Origin: Oerskovia merdavium
GTDB lineage: Bacteria; Actinomycetota; Actinomycetes; Actinomycetales; Cellulomonadaceae
Length of the DNA: 64,000 nt
NCBI RefSeq assembly: GCF_014836755.1
Contig: NZ_JACSQF010000004.1
Coordinates: forward strand, 62,001-126,000
Direction of reading: 5' to 3'
Positions 42,975 through 50,836 of the stretch are shown here, piece by piece. The notes beneath the pieces were generated by a model, which was not told where the DNA came from, did not search any database, and saw only the letters and a list, made by a program, of their open reading frames with translations. Both the position numbers and the translations under genes were made by a program. Numbering within the stretch: position 1 is the first letter of the stretch; each line of letters starts with the position of its first letter.

Positions 42975-44429
42975 ATGCCCACCCCGCGCGCGGCGCCACA
43001 GCAGACCCCCGCGTCGCGGTCCGCGTCCTTCCTGACCGAGACGCAGGTCGTGCACGCGGGCCCCGTCGGGCGCTTCGTCGCGGCCCGACCGTGGATGACG
43101 GACCTCGCCCTCGCGCTCGGCGTGATCGTGCTCGGTCTGGTGACGACCGAGGTGGCCCGGATGACGGTCCAGGGGTCGACCGGCCTGGGCTTGTTCCTAC
43201 CAGGAACGTCCGCAGCACGCCTGGTCCCGGCGGTCTGGTCAGCCGGGGCCGTCCTGGGAGCCGTGCTCCTGACCGTGCGGCGAGCGTCGCCGTTGGTGGT
43301 CACGGGCGCGCTCACCCTCCTTGCCCTCGGCTCGCTCGCCACCTCGGGAGTGCTTGGCGTCCTCGGGGTGTGCCTCGCGTTCGCGCTCTTCACCGTGGCG
43401 GACACACGGACGCCGCACACGACCTGGATAGCGTTCACCGCAGTGTTCCTCGTCGTCACGGTCGCCCTCTGGCACTGGCAGGACATCGGCCTCGCCGAGA
43501 TTCTCCTGTGGAGCGATCCCGGACTGCCCTCGCTCGACGATCCCGGGCGGCAGCTCCCGGCACCACCGTTCTCCGCGGGCCGCCGGTTCTTCTCGGTCCT
43601 CCTGCTCCTCGGGCTCCTGCTGCTGGGCGTCGCGACCGGTACGGTGGCGCGCGCCAGGCGCCAGCACGCCCACGACCTCGTCGAGCGCTACGCAGCGATA
43701 GCGCGCGAGCGCGACCAGAGCGCCGCGCTCGCGCGAGCCGCCGAACGGGCACGGATCGCCCGCGAGATGCACGACGTCGTCGCGCACAGCGTGTCGGTCA
43801 TGGTCGCTCTGTCGGACGGAGCCGGGGCCGCGCTCGACCGAGCCCCCGACCGCTCGCGGGAGGCGCTGCGCGAGCTCTCCCGGACGGGGCGGAGCGCACT
43901 GTCCGACATGCAAGGCGTCCTCGGCGCGCTCGACCCCGGTGATCGCTCCGACGCGGGGACCGGCGGACCCGCGGAGCCCGTCGCAGCCGACCTTGCGACG
44001 ATCGTGGAACGCTTCCGGGCCGCCGGCATCCCGGTGCGTGCACGTGACCTCGACATCGACCTCCCCCACGACACCACGCTCCGGCTGGCTGTCGCCCGCA
44101 TCCTGACCGAGGCGCTGACCAACGTGCTTCGGCATGCCCCGGGCACCCCGCGCGCCGAGGTCGCCGTGCGACGCGGGCCGGCGGGACTCGAGGTCGAGGT
44201 CCTCGACGACGGCGGCACCCGCCCAGGGACCGGCGGCGGCTCCGGGCGGGGCATCCTCGGCATGCGCGAACGCGCCGCCCTCCTCGGCGGTCACGTCGAG
44301 GTCGGTCCCCGACCCGGTGGAGGATGGCGTGTGCACGTCGTGCTGCCGCTCGACGACGACCGGCGTCACGCACAGGACCACGGCGCGAGGCCCAGCAGGA
44401 CCGAAGGACAGGAGGGAAGACGGAGATGA
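42975..44429 (+). CDS. Histidine kinase linked to the ABC exporter
   Basis: A 484-residue NarL-type histidine kinase. Five to six helices to about residue 222 include TTEVARMTVQGSTGLGLFLPG. The HisKA_3 motif has RIAREMHDVVAHSVSVMV (His266), the N box ILTEALTNVLRHAPG (Asn383), and the C-terminal GRGILGMRERAALLGGHV G box. ATG 42975 follows GTGGAG. Its stop overlaps the response regulator start (ATGA). Probably senses the exporter's substrate or membrane stress. Confidence 0.92.
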   Translation: MPTPRAAPQQTPASRSASFLTETQVVHAGPVGRFVAARPWMTDLALALGVIVLGLVTTEVARMTVQGSTGLGLFLPGTSAARLVPAVWSAGAVLGAVLLTVRRASPLVVTGALTLLALGSLATSGVLGVLGVCLAFALFTVADTRTPHTTWIAFTAVFLVVTVALWHWQDIGLAEILLWSDPGLPSLDDPGRQLPAPPFSAGRRFFSVLLLLGLLLLGVATGTVARARRQHAHDLVERYAAIARERDQSAALARAAERARIAREMHDVVAHSVSVMVALSDGAGAALDRAPDRSREALRELSRTGRSALSDMQGVLGALDPGDRSDAGTGGPAEPVAADLATIVERFRAAGIPVRARDLDIDLPHDTTLRLAVARILTEALTNVLRHAPGTPRAEVAVRRGPAGLEVEVLDDGGTRPGTGGGSGRGILGMRERAALLGGHVEVGPRPGGGWRVHVVLPLDDDRRHAQDHGARPSRTEGQEGRRR

Positions 44430-45094
44430 CGAGGGTGCTGCTCGTGGACGACCAGGCGCTCCTGCGCCTGGGATTTCGCCTCGTGATCGAGTCCGAACCT
44501 GATCTCGAGGTCGTCGGCGAGGCCTCCGACGGCCAGGTCGCGATCGCCCAGACCGCAGCCCTGGCCCCGGACGTCGTGGTCATGGACATCCGCATGCCGG
44601 GCATGGACGGCATCGAGGCCACCCGCCGCATCGTCGCGGAGCACCCCGCGACCCGGGTGCTCGTCCTGACCACGTTCGACGTCGACGAGTACGCGTTCGC
44701 GGCGCTGCGCTCGGGGGCCAGCGGATTCCTGCTCAAGAACGCACTGCCGGAAGAGCTCGTAGCGGCGATCCGCACCGTGGCGGCAGGCAGCTCGATCGTC
44801 GCCCCGCGGATCGTGCGCCGCTTGCTCGACCTCTTCGCCCCGCACCTGCCGACGACCGCCACCGCGACTGCCGACCTGAACCCGGCGCTGCGGACCCTCA
44901 CGCCCCGCGAGCTCGACGTCCTGCGGTGCGTCACGGAGGGCCTGTCCAACTCCGAGATCGCCGAACGCCTGGTCCTCTCGGCGACCACGGTCAAGACCCA
45001 CGTCGGGAACATGCTCGCCAAGCTCGGCGTCCGCGACCGCGTGCAGGCCGTGATCGTTGCCTACGAGAGCGGTCTCGTCCGCCAATGGCGCTAG
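44426..45094 (+). CDS. LuxR-type response regulator
   Basis: A 222-residue NarL-family regulator. Receiver: LLVDDQ, phosphoacceptor Asp54 in VVMDIRMPGMDG, Lys104 in GFLLKNALPEEL. Output LuxR HTH from about 158: LTPRELDVLRCVTEGLSNSEIAERLVLSATTVKTHVGNMLAKLGVRDRVQAV. Coupled to the kinase by ATGA overlap. Likely controls the ABC operon from the upstream leader, but no operator was identified. Confidence 0.94.
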   Translation: MTRVLLVDDQALLRLGFRLVIESEPDLEVVGEASDGQVAIAQTAALAPDVVVMDIRMPGMDGIEATRRIVAEHPATRVLVLTTFDVDEYAFAALRSGASGFLLKNALPEELVAAIRTVAAGSSIVAPRIVRRLLDLFAPHLPTTATATADLNPALRTLTPRELDVLRCVTEGLSNSEIAERLVLSATTVKTHVGNMLAKLGVRDRVQAVIVAYESGLVRQWR

Positions 45095-45138
45095 GTCGCC
45101 GTCATCCTGCACAGCTGACAAGCACTACGGTCACCACC

Positions 45139-45474
45139 ATGAGCCTCGACATCTCGGCGGTCACCTTCAACAGCGCACAGCCACACCGACTCGCCCACTT
45201 CTGGGCCCAAGCGCTCGGGGCGCAGGTCGTCGACGGAGGCAATGGTTACCTCCACGTGAGGGCCGCAGGCATGCTGATCATCGTGCAGTCGGCACCAGAA
45301 CACACCTCAGGGACTCCGACCGATGTTCACCTCGATCTACGCGCGGACGACCGCGTGCTCGAAGCCCAACGCCTCGTGGGCCTCGGAGCCACTCTCCTCA
45401 CGGAGCGATCCGACTCCCATGGGACATGGTCGGTCCTGACTGACCCTGACGAACGTGAATTCTGCATCGGATAG
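45139..45474 (+). CDS. VOC/glyoxalase-like protein
   Basis: A 111-residue vicinal oxygen chelate fold. DISAVTFNSAQPHRLAHFWAQALGAQV and HLDLRADDRVLEAQRLVGLGATLL form the two beta-alpha-beta modules of the Glyoxalase_6-like family, and VLTDPDEREFCIG is the usual C-terminal Glu. Enzyme or resistance protein of unknown substrate. ATG 45139, 44 bp after the regulator stop, without a ribosome binding site. Confidence 0.87.
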   Translation: MSLDISAVTFNSAQPHRLAHFWAQALGAQVVDGGNGYLHVRAAGMLIIVQSAPEHTSGTPTDVHLDLRADDRVLEAQRLVGLGATLLTERSDSHGTWSVLTDPDEREFCIG

Positions 45475-45556
45475 AGGGTGAGCCTCGCGGCAGTGCTGGG
45501 ACGAGTGCAGATCGTCGCATTACGCTCGCCCGCGACGCATCTCGACAAGAAAGAAC

Positions 45557-46933
45557 TCAGACCTGCATGTCCACGAACCGCGCGTAGTGCCCCTGGAACG
45601 CCACGGTGATCGTGTCGGTCGGGCCGTTACGGTGCTTGGCCACGATCAGGTCCGCCTCGCCCGCTCGCGGGGACTCCTTCTCGTACGCGTCCTCACGGTG
45701 CAGCAGGATGACCATGTCGGCGTCCTGCTCGATCGAGCCAGACTCACGCAGATCCGACATGGCAGGCTTCTTGTCCGTGCGCTGCTCAGCGCCACGGTTC
45801 AGCTGCGAGATGGCGATGACCGGCACCTCGAGCTCCTTTGCGAGGAGCTTGAGCGCACGGGAGAATTCGGAGACCTCCTGCTGGCGGGACTCGACGCGCT
45901 TGCCCGACGTCATGAGCTGGAGGTAGTCGATCACGACGAGCTTGAGGTCGTGCTTCTGCTTGAGCCGTCGGCACTTGGCGCGGATCTCCATGAGCGACAT
46001 GTTGGGCGAGTCGTCGATGAACAGCGGCGCCTCGGAGATCTTGCCCATGGTGCCGGCGAGCTTCTGCCAGTCGTCCTCCCCCATGGAGCCGTTGCGCATC
46101 TTCTGCAGGTGGATGCGCGCCTCGGCAGCCAACAGACGCATCGTGATCTCATTGCGGCTCATCTCGAGCGAGAACACGACGGACGTCATGTTGTGCTTTA
46201 TGGAAGCACTCCTTACTATGTCGATTCCGAGCGTGCTCTTCCCGATGGCCGGACGTGCCGCGATCACGATCATCTGCCCGGGGTGCAGCCCGTTGGTCAG
46301 CCGGTCGAGGTCCGCGAAGCCCGTGGGCACGCCGACCATGCCTTCGCCTCGGTGCCCGGCGGCCTCGATCTCGTCGACCGTCCCGCCGATGACCTCGCCC
46401 AGCACGATGTAGTCCTCGGCCGTGCGGCGCTCGGTGACCGCGTAGACCTCGGCCTGCGCGTTGTTGACCACGTCGTCGACGTCGCCGCCGTCCGTCGCGT
46501 AGCCCAGCTGGACGATCCTGGTCCCGGCCTCGACGAGGCGGCGCAGCACCGCGCGCTCGCGCACGATGCGTGCGTAGTAGCCCGCGTTCGCAGCCGTGGG
46601 CACCATGGCCATGAGGTCGTGGATGTAGGGCGCGCCCCCGATCCGGCCCAGCTCGCCGCGCCGCGTGAGCTCGGCGACGACCGTGATGGCGTCCGCGGGC
46701 TCGCCGCGCCCGTAGAGGTCGATGATGACGTCGTAGATCGACTCGTGCGCCGGCTTGTAGAAGTCGGTGCCGCGGATCTGCTCGATCACGTCCGCGATGG
46801 CGTCCTTGGACAGCAGCATGCCGCCGAGCACGCTCTGCTCGGCGGCGATGTCCTGTGGCGGGGTGCGGTCGAACCCGGGACCGCCGCTGCCTGCGGGCGG
46901 TCCAAAGCTCGACTCGAGCTCGTCGATCGACAT
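45557..46933 (-). CDS. dnaB: Replicative DNA helicase
   Basis: DnaB of 458 residues. The N-terminal domain (PPQDIAAEQSVLGGMLLSKDAIADV) recruits primase. The RecA-like domain has Walker A IAARPAIGKST (225-234), LVVIDYLQLM with Walker B, and LRESGSIEQDADMVILLHRED. No intein is present. Codons 239-246 just after Walker A use ATA, GTA, AGG and AGT, uncommon in this genome. Last gene of the rpsF-ssb-rpsR-rplI order but separated from rplI by the MATE gene on the opposite strand. ATG 46933, with upstream leader containing DnaA-box-like sites. Confidence 0.97.
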   Translation of the reverse strand: MSIDELESSFGPPAGSGGPGFDRTPPQDIAAEQSVLGGMLLSKDAIADVIEQIRGTDFYKPAHESIYDVIIDLYGRGEPADAITVVAELTRRGELGRIGGAPYIHDLMAMVPTAANAGYYARIVRERAVLRRLVEAGTRIVQLGYATDGGDVDDVVNNAQAEVYAVTERRTAEDYIVLGEVIGGTVDEIEAAGHRGEGMVGVPTGFADLDRLTNGLHPGQMIVIAARPAIGKSTLGIDIVRSASIKHNMTSVVFSLEMSRNEITMRLLAAEARIHLQKMRNGSMGEDDWQKLAGTMGKISEAPLFIDDSPNMSLMEIRAKCRRLKQKHDLKLVVIDYLQLMTSGKRVESRQQEVSEFSRALKLLAKELEVPVIAISQLNRGAEQRTDKKPAMSDLRESGSIEQDADMVILLHREDAYEKESPRAGEADLIVAKHRNGPTDTITVAFQGHYARFVDMQV

Positions 46934-47125
46934 GCGGGCCCCTCACTCCCCCGGCACGGCCGGGTATCGTCCTGCGTCGCACGTCTGTTCTACTCCGGCC
47001 CACCGACACGCCTGCGCCCGCATCGTCGAGGGGTATCGCTGGTGGTGCACCGTCGACCGTTCGGAAGGCCCGAGCATGTGCGACTCAGCGACACTAGATC
47101 GCGCTCCCACAGCCCGCAAACGGCC

Positions 47126-47203
47126 CTGTTCACAGAGGTGTGGACAGCCTGTGGACAGAGGCCTCCATGCTGTTCACAGTCCTGTGGACAACCATGTGGA
47201 CAA
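47126..47203. promoter_or_regulatory. Cluster of four DnaA-box-like sites between dnaB and MATE
   Basis: TGTGGACAA at 47183-47191 and 47195-47203 matches the reverse complement of TTGTCCACA. TGTGGACAG at 47139-47147 and 47150-47158 differs by one base. Two CTGTTCACAG decamers (47126-47135, 47170-47179) flank them. Spacings of about 11, 33 and 12 bp are close to helical turns. This occupies the 327-bp gap between divergent dnaB and MATE genes. A DnaA-controlled dnaB promoter or titration site is likely; oriC is not implied. Confidence 0.72.
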
Positions 47204-47260
47204 GTGACCAGTTTTCCCCTGTACAGCGCCGGGAGCAGCCAGTTCACTAGGCTCAGCCAT

Positions 47261-48772
47261 GTGGACGAAGAAAATTCCGGCAACACGCCGCCGACACGCC
47301 AGCCCTCTCCCGGTCAGGGTGAGGACACCGGTCGTTCACCCCGTTCACCCGAGCACCGCCCCCGGGACATGCAGGACGCCCCAGGTGCCGCAGGGTCACC
47401 CGCTTCGTCCACAGGACCTGTGGAGACCTCGCCCACGTCTCCGCCCGAGCCCACGGGCCGCCGCCTCATCGACAAGCAGATCCTGGCCCTCGCGGTCCCG
47501 GCCCTGGGAGCTCTGGTCGCGGAGCCGATCTTCGTGCTCGTCGACAGCGCCGTCGTCGGGCACCTGGGGACCGCGCAGCTCGCCGGGCTCTCCCTCGCGT
47601 CGACGGTCCTGCTGACGCTCGTCGGCCTGTGCGTGTTCCTCGCGTACGCGACCACCGCGGCCGTGGCCCGGCGCATCGGCGCGGGCCACCGGCGCGAGGC
47701 GCTCCAGTCCGGGATCGACGGCATGTGGCTCGCGCTCGGGCTGGGCCTCGTGCTCGCCGCGGCCCTGTGGTTCGGGGGCGGCTGGGCGATCGGCGCGATG
47801 GGCGGCACGGGCGAGGTCGCGCACCACGCCCTGGTGTACCTGCGGTGGTCGGGCCTGGGCCTGCCCGGCATGCTCGTCGTCCTGGCGTCCACGGGCGTGC
47901 TGCGCGGCCTCCAGGACACCCGCACCCCCCTCTGGGTCGCCGCGGGCGGCGCGACGTTCAACGCCATCCTCAACGTCGTGCTCGTCTACGGCGTGGGCCT
48001 GGGCATCGCGGGCTCGGGCATCGGGACGGCGGTCGCCCAGCTGACCATGGGCGCCGTCCTCGGCGTCGTCGTGGTCCGCGGGGCCCGGCGCGAGGGCGCC
48101 TCCCTGCGCCCCGCCGCGGGCGGGATCTGGTCCAACGCGCGCGCGGGCGCACCGCTGTTCGTCCGCACGCTCTCGCTGCGCCTCGCGATCCTCCTGACGG
48201 TCTTCGTCGCGACGGGCCTGGGCGAGGTCACGCTCGCCGGCTACCAGGTGGTCGCGTCGGTGTGGGGGCTCGCGGCCTTCGCGCTCGACGCCCTCGCGAT
48301 CGCCGCGCAGGCCCTCGTGGGCCACGGCCTGGGAGCGGGCGACCGGTCGCACGTGCGCTCGGTCCTGCGGCGCACGCTGCAGTGGGGCGTCGCGGCAGGG
48401 GCGCTGCTCGGCCTGGTCATGGCCGTCGGCGGTTGGTGGTTCGCGCTGTTCTTCACGTCCGACCCCGACGTGCGTGCCGCCGTCGCGCTCGGCATGGCCG
48501 TGTGCGGGCTGCTGCTGCCGATGGCGGGGTGGGTGTTCGTCCTGGACGGGGTGCTCATCGGCGCCGGGGACGGCCGCTACCTCGCGTGGGCGGGCATGGT
48601 CACGTTCGTCGTGTACGTGCCGTTCGCGCTGGCGGTCCGTGAGCTCGCGCCCGACGGCGCCGCGGGCCTCGCGTGGTTGTGGGCGGCCTTCGCGGGGGTC
48701 TTCATGGCGGCGCGCGCCCTGACGACGGGGCTCAGGGCGCGCGGCGACCGGTGGATGGTCACCGGGGCCTGA
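47261..48772 (+). CDS. MATE/DinF-family multidrug efflux pump
   Basis: A 503-residue transporter with twelve helices. IDKQILALAVPALGALVAEPIFVLVDSAVVGHLG and VSVWGLAAFALDALAIAAQALVGHGLGAG are typical DinF signatures. The Asp of VDSAVVG is the likely cation site. The start is uncertain: GTG 47261 fits a leaderless transcript, since TAGGCT (47249-47254) lies at -10 spacing. In-frame ATG 47369 and GTG 47420 would shorten a polar N-terminus. Confidence 0.88.
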   Translation: MDEENSGNTPPTRQPSPGQGEDTGRSPRSPEHRPRDMQDAPGAAGSPASSTGPVETSPTSPPEPTGRRLIDKQILALAVPALGALVAEPIFVLVDSAVVGHLGTAQLAGLSLASTVLLTLVGLCVFLAYATTAAVARRIGAGHRREALQSGIDGMWLALGLGLVLAAALWFGGGWAIGAMGGTGEVAHHALVYLRWSGLGLPGMLVVLASTGVLRGLQDTRTPLWVAAGGATFNAILNVVLVYGVGLGIAGSGIGTAVAQLTMGAVLGVVVVRGARREGASLRPAAGGIWSNARAGAPLFVRTLSLRLAILLTVFVATGLGEVTLAGYQVVASVWGLAAFALDALAIAAQALVGHGLGAGDRSHVRSVLRRTLQWGVAAGALLGLVMAVGGWWFALFFTSDPDVRAAVALGMAVCGLLLPMAGWVFVLDGVLIGAGDGRYLAWAGMVTFVVYVPFALAVRELAPDGAAGLAWLWAAFAGVFMAARALTTGLRARGDRWMVTGA

Positions 48773-48795
48773 GGAGGACTACCTCCGAGAACGCC

Positions 48796-48833
48796 GACGG
48801 CCCGGCCCCCTCCGCAGAGGGGACCGGGCCGTC
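48796..48833. terminator. Bidirectional terminator between MATE and rplI
   Basis: GACGGCCCGG (48796-48805) pairs with 48824-48833, continuing into CCCCCTC against GAGGGGA around CGCA. It lies between convergent genes. Confidence 0.7.
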
Positions 48834-48885
48834 GGGTGAGATCTCCGATCCATCCATCCCTTGCGGGACAGGGGCGATCAGTCGA

Positions 48886-49335
48886 TCAGGCAGCCACCAC
48901 GTTGACCGCGATGTTCGCCGAGACCTCGGCGTGCAGGCGGATGGTGACCGTGTACGAACCGGTCGACTTGATCGGCTGGCCGATCTCGATCTTGCGCTTG
49001 TCGACGGACGGGCCGCCGACGGCCTTGACGGCCTCAGCGATGTCACCGGTGGTGACAGCGCCGAACAGACGGCCGCCCTGGCCCGCCTTGGCCTTCACGA
49101 CGACAGGCTTCGACTGCAGCGAGTCGCGCGTCGCCTTGGCCTCGTCGAGCGTCGCGATCTCGCGAGCCTTGCGAGCCTTGCGGATCGCAGAGATCTGCGA
49201 CTCGGCACCCTTGGACCACCCGGTCGCCAGGCCACGGGGGACGAGGAAGTTACGGGCGTACCCGTCCTTGACCTCGACCACGTCGCCGGGCTCGCCCAGG
49301 CCGGTGACCTCGTGGGTCAGAATGAGCTTTGCCAT
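48886..49335 (-). CDS. rplI: 50S ribosomal protein L9
   Basis: 149 residues starting [37 protein letters not shown], the canonical L9 N-terminal domain. A long connecting helix and the C-terminal domain with [26 protein letters not shown] follow. A rRNA-binding protein of the L1 stalk base. Part of the conserved rpsF-ssb-rpsR-rplI operon, 17 bp after rpsR. Confidence 0.98.
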   Translation of the reverse strand: MAKLILTHEVTGLGEPGDVVEVKDGYARNFLVPRGLATGWSKGAESQISAIRKARKAREIATLDEAKATRDSLQSKPVVVKAKAGQGGRLFGAVTTGDIAEAVKAVGGPSVDKRKIEIGQPIKSTGSYTVTIRLHAEVSANIAVNVVAA

Positions 49336-49352
49336 GTTCTATCCCCTCTCGA

Positions 49353-49589
49353 TCAGCGTGCGGACGACGAGTACGGCAGGAGTGCCATCTCGCGGGCGTT
49401 CTTGACGGCACGTGCGATCTGGCGCTGCTCCTGGACGGAGACGCCGGTCACGCGACGGGCACGGATCTTCCCGCGGTCGGAGATGAACTTCCGCAGCAGG
49501 GTCGTGTCCTTGTAGTCGACCGACTCGATCTTCGCCGACTTCAGGGGGTTGGACTTCTTCTTGGGCTTGCGCACCACTGGCTTCGCCAT
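49353..49589 (-). CDS. rpsR: 30S ribosomal protein S18
   Basis: 78 residues: [51 protein letters not shown] is the S18 signature. It pairs with S6 on the ribosome platform. The upstream region is 97 bp after ssb. The zinc-binding Cys of some S18 paralogues is absent, as in C- forms. ATG 49589 follows GAAGGAGC. Confidence 0.98.
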   Translation of the reverse strand: MAKPVVRKPKKKSNPLKSAKIESVDYKDTTLLRKFISDRGKIRARRVTGVSVQEQRQIARAVKNAREMALLPYSSSAR

Positions 49590-49686
49590 GGTGTTGCTCC
49601 TTCACAAGGTGCTATCCCCGGCCGGGGTGGGTGCCCTCGTCGGGCACCTGCCCCGCCGGGAAGGGTTTGTCTGGGGTGAGCGGTGA

Positions 49687-50226
49687 CTAGAAGGGGGGCT
49701 CGTCCGAGAACGAGGCACCACCCGACGACGCGGGGCCAGCCGTGGCCCACGGGTCGTCGTTGCTCTGCTGGCCACCGCCGGAAGCGCTGAATCCGCCGCC
49801 GCCGCTCGAAGCGCCGCCGCCGCCGAAACCGCCGCCACCACCGAAGTTGCCGCCACCCGAGCGCTGGGCCCGGGTGACCTTCGCGGAGGCGTACTTCAGG
49901 GAAGGACCGATCTCCTCCACCTGCAGCTCGACGACCGTGCGCTTCTCCCCCTCGCGGGTCTCGTACGAACGCTGGACCAGACGGCCCTGAACGATGACGC
50001 GCATGCCCTTGGTCAAGGACTCGGCGACGTTCTCCGCGGCCTCGCGCCAGATCGAGCAGCGCATGAACAGCGTGTCGCCGTCCTTCCACTCGTTGCTCTG
50101 GCGGTCGAAGGTGCGCGGCGTGGACGCCACGGTGAAGTTGGCGACGGCAGCCCCCGCGGGGGTGAAGCGAAGCTCCGGGTCCCCGGTCAGGTTCCCGACC
50201 ACCGTGATGACGGTTTCACCAGCCAT
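49687..50226 (-). CDS. ssb: Single-stranded DNA-binding protein
   Basis: A 179-residue SSB. The OB-fold starts [35 protein letters not shown], followed by a Gly-rich linker ([16 protein letters not shown]) and the acidic tip ASFSDEPPF, which recruits partner proteins. Conserved operon position between rpsF and rpsR. A 15-nt dyad, TCGAAGA/TCTTCGA, lies 27 bp upstream of ATG 50226 and may be regulatory. Confidence 0.97.
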   Translation of the reverse strand: MAGETVITVVGNLTGDPELRFTPAGAAVANFTVASTPRTFDRQSNEWKDGDTLFMRCSIWREAAENVAESLTKGMRVIVQGRLVQRSYETREGEKRTVVELQVEEIGPSLKYASAKVTRAQRSGGGNFGGGGGFGGGGASSGGGGFSASGGGQQSNDDPWATAGPASSGGASFSDEPPF

Positions 50227-50252
50227 GCCAGCTCCTCATTGTTCGTTACGTA

Positions 50253-50267
50253 TCGAAGACTCTTCGA
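50253..50267. promoter_or_regulatory. 15-nt dyad upstream of ssb
   Basis: TCGAAGA (50253-50259), C, TCTTCGA (50261-50267). It resembles but does not match the actinobacterial SOS box (TCGAAC-N4-GTTCGA). In the 148-bp rpsF-ssb gap. Confidence 0.35.
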
Positions 50268-50374
50268 AGGGGATGACCCCCGTCCGCGGACATCCCACCA
50301 CGTGCCACTGACGCTGTCCTGGGGACGCGCAGCGCACCGGGGGTGCCACGAGGGAAGTCAGAAGTGCGAGGTGA

Positions 50375-50665
50375 TCAGCGAGCGTCGGTGCGCAGGACCT
50401 TCGTGCGCAGGACGACCTCGTTGAGGCCGAGCTGACGGTCCAGCTCCTTGGCCGTGTCGGACGTCGCGGTGAAGTCGACGACGGCGTAGATGCCCTCGGA
50501 CTTCTTGTTGATCTCGAAGGACAGGCGGCGACGGCCCCAGATGTCCACCTTGTCGACAGTGCCACCGTCGGTCTTGATGACCGTCAGGTACTTGTCGAGC
50601 GACGGAGCAACGGTGCGCTCCTCGATCTCGGGGTCGAGGATGATCATCAATTCGTACTGACGCAT
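50375..50665 (-). CDS. rpsF: 30S ribosomal protein S6
   Basis: 96 residues: [27 protein letters not shown] and [54 protein letters not shown] are typical S6. First gene of the rpsF operon. GGAGGTGGG lies upstream of ATG 50665. The 171 bp to the PBP gene should contain the operon promoter. Confidence 0.98.
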   Translation of the reverse strand: MRQYELMIILDPEIEERTVAPSLDKYLTVIKTDGGTVDKVDIWGRRRLSFEINKKSEGIYAVVDFTATSDTAKELDRQLGLNEVVLRTKVLRTDAR

Positions 50666-50836
50666 GCGGTTAACCCACCTCCTGCGGACTCAGCGGTCAC
50701 GGTATCTCCGTGACAGGAGGGTTGTGCGTCGCTGTGAGGTCACCGTGCTGATGGCAGCACGGATCGAGACACAGCAAGTTCCCAAGGTACCCGGTCGGGG
50801 CCGGGGTCGGGAAATCTGTGGGGGTGACGTCGGTCG

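Noticed and set aside
45557-46933. Intein in dnaB
   Set aside because: The coding length is 458 residues with all helicase motifs continuous; only a rare-codon patch remains.
47126-47203. oriC
   Set aside because: DnaA-box-like sites are present, but dnaA, dnaN and an AT-rich unwinding element are not beside them; dnaB-upstream control is simpler.
45587-47260. Long plus-strand open frame upstream of the MATE gene and antisense to dnaB
   Set aside because: Arg/His-rich composition typical of a shadow frame in high-GC DNA; only the part from about 47261 matches a protein family.
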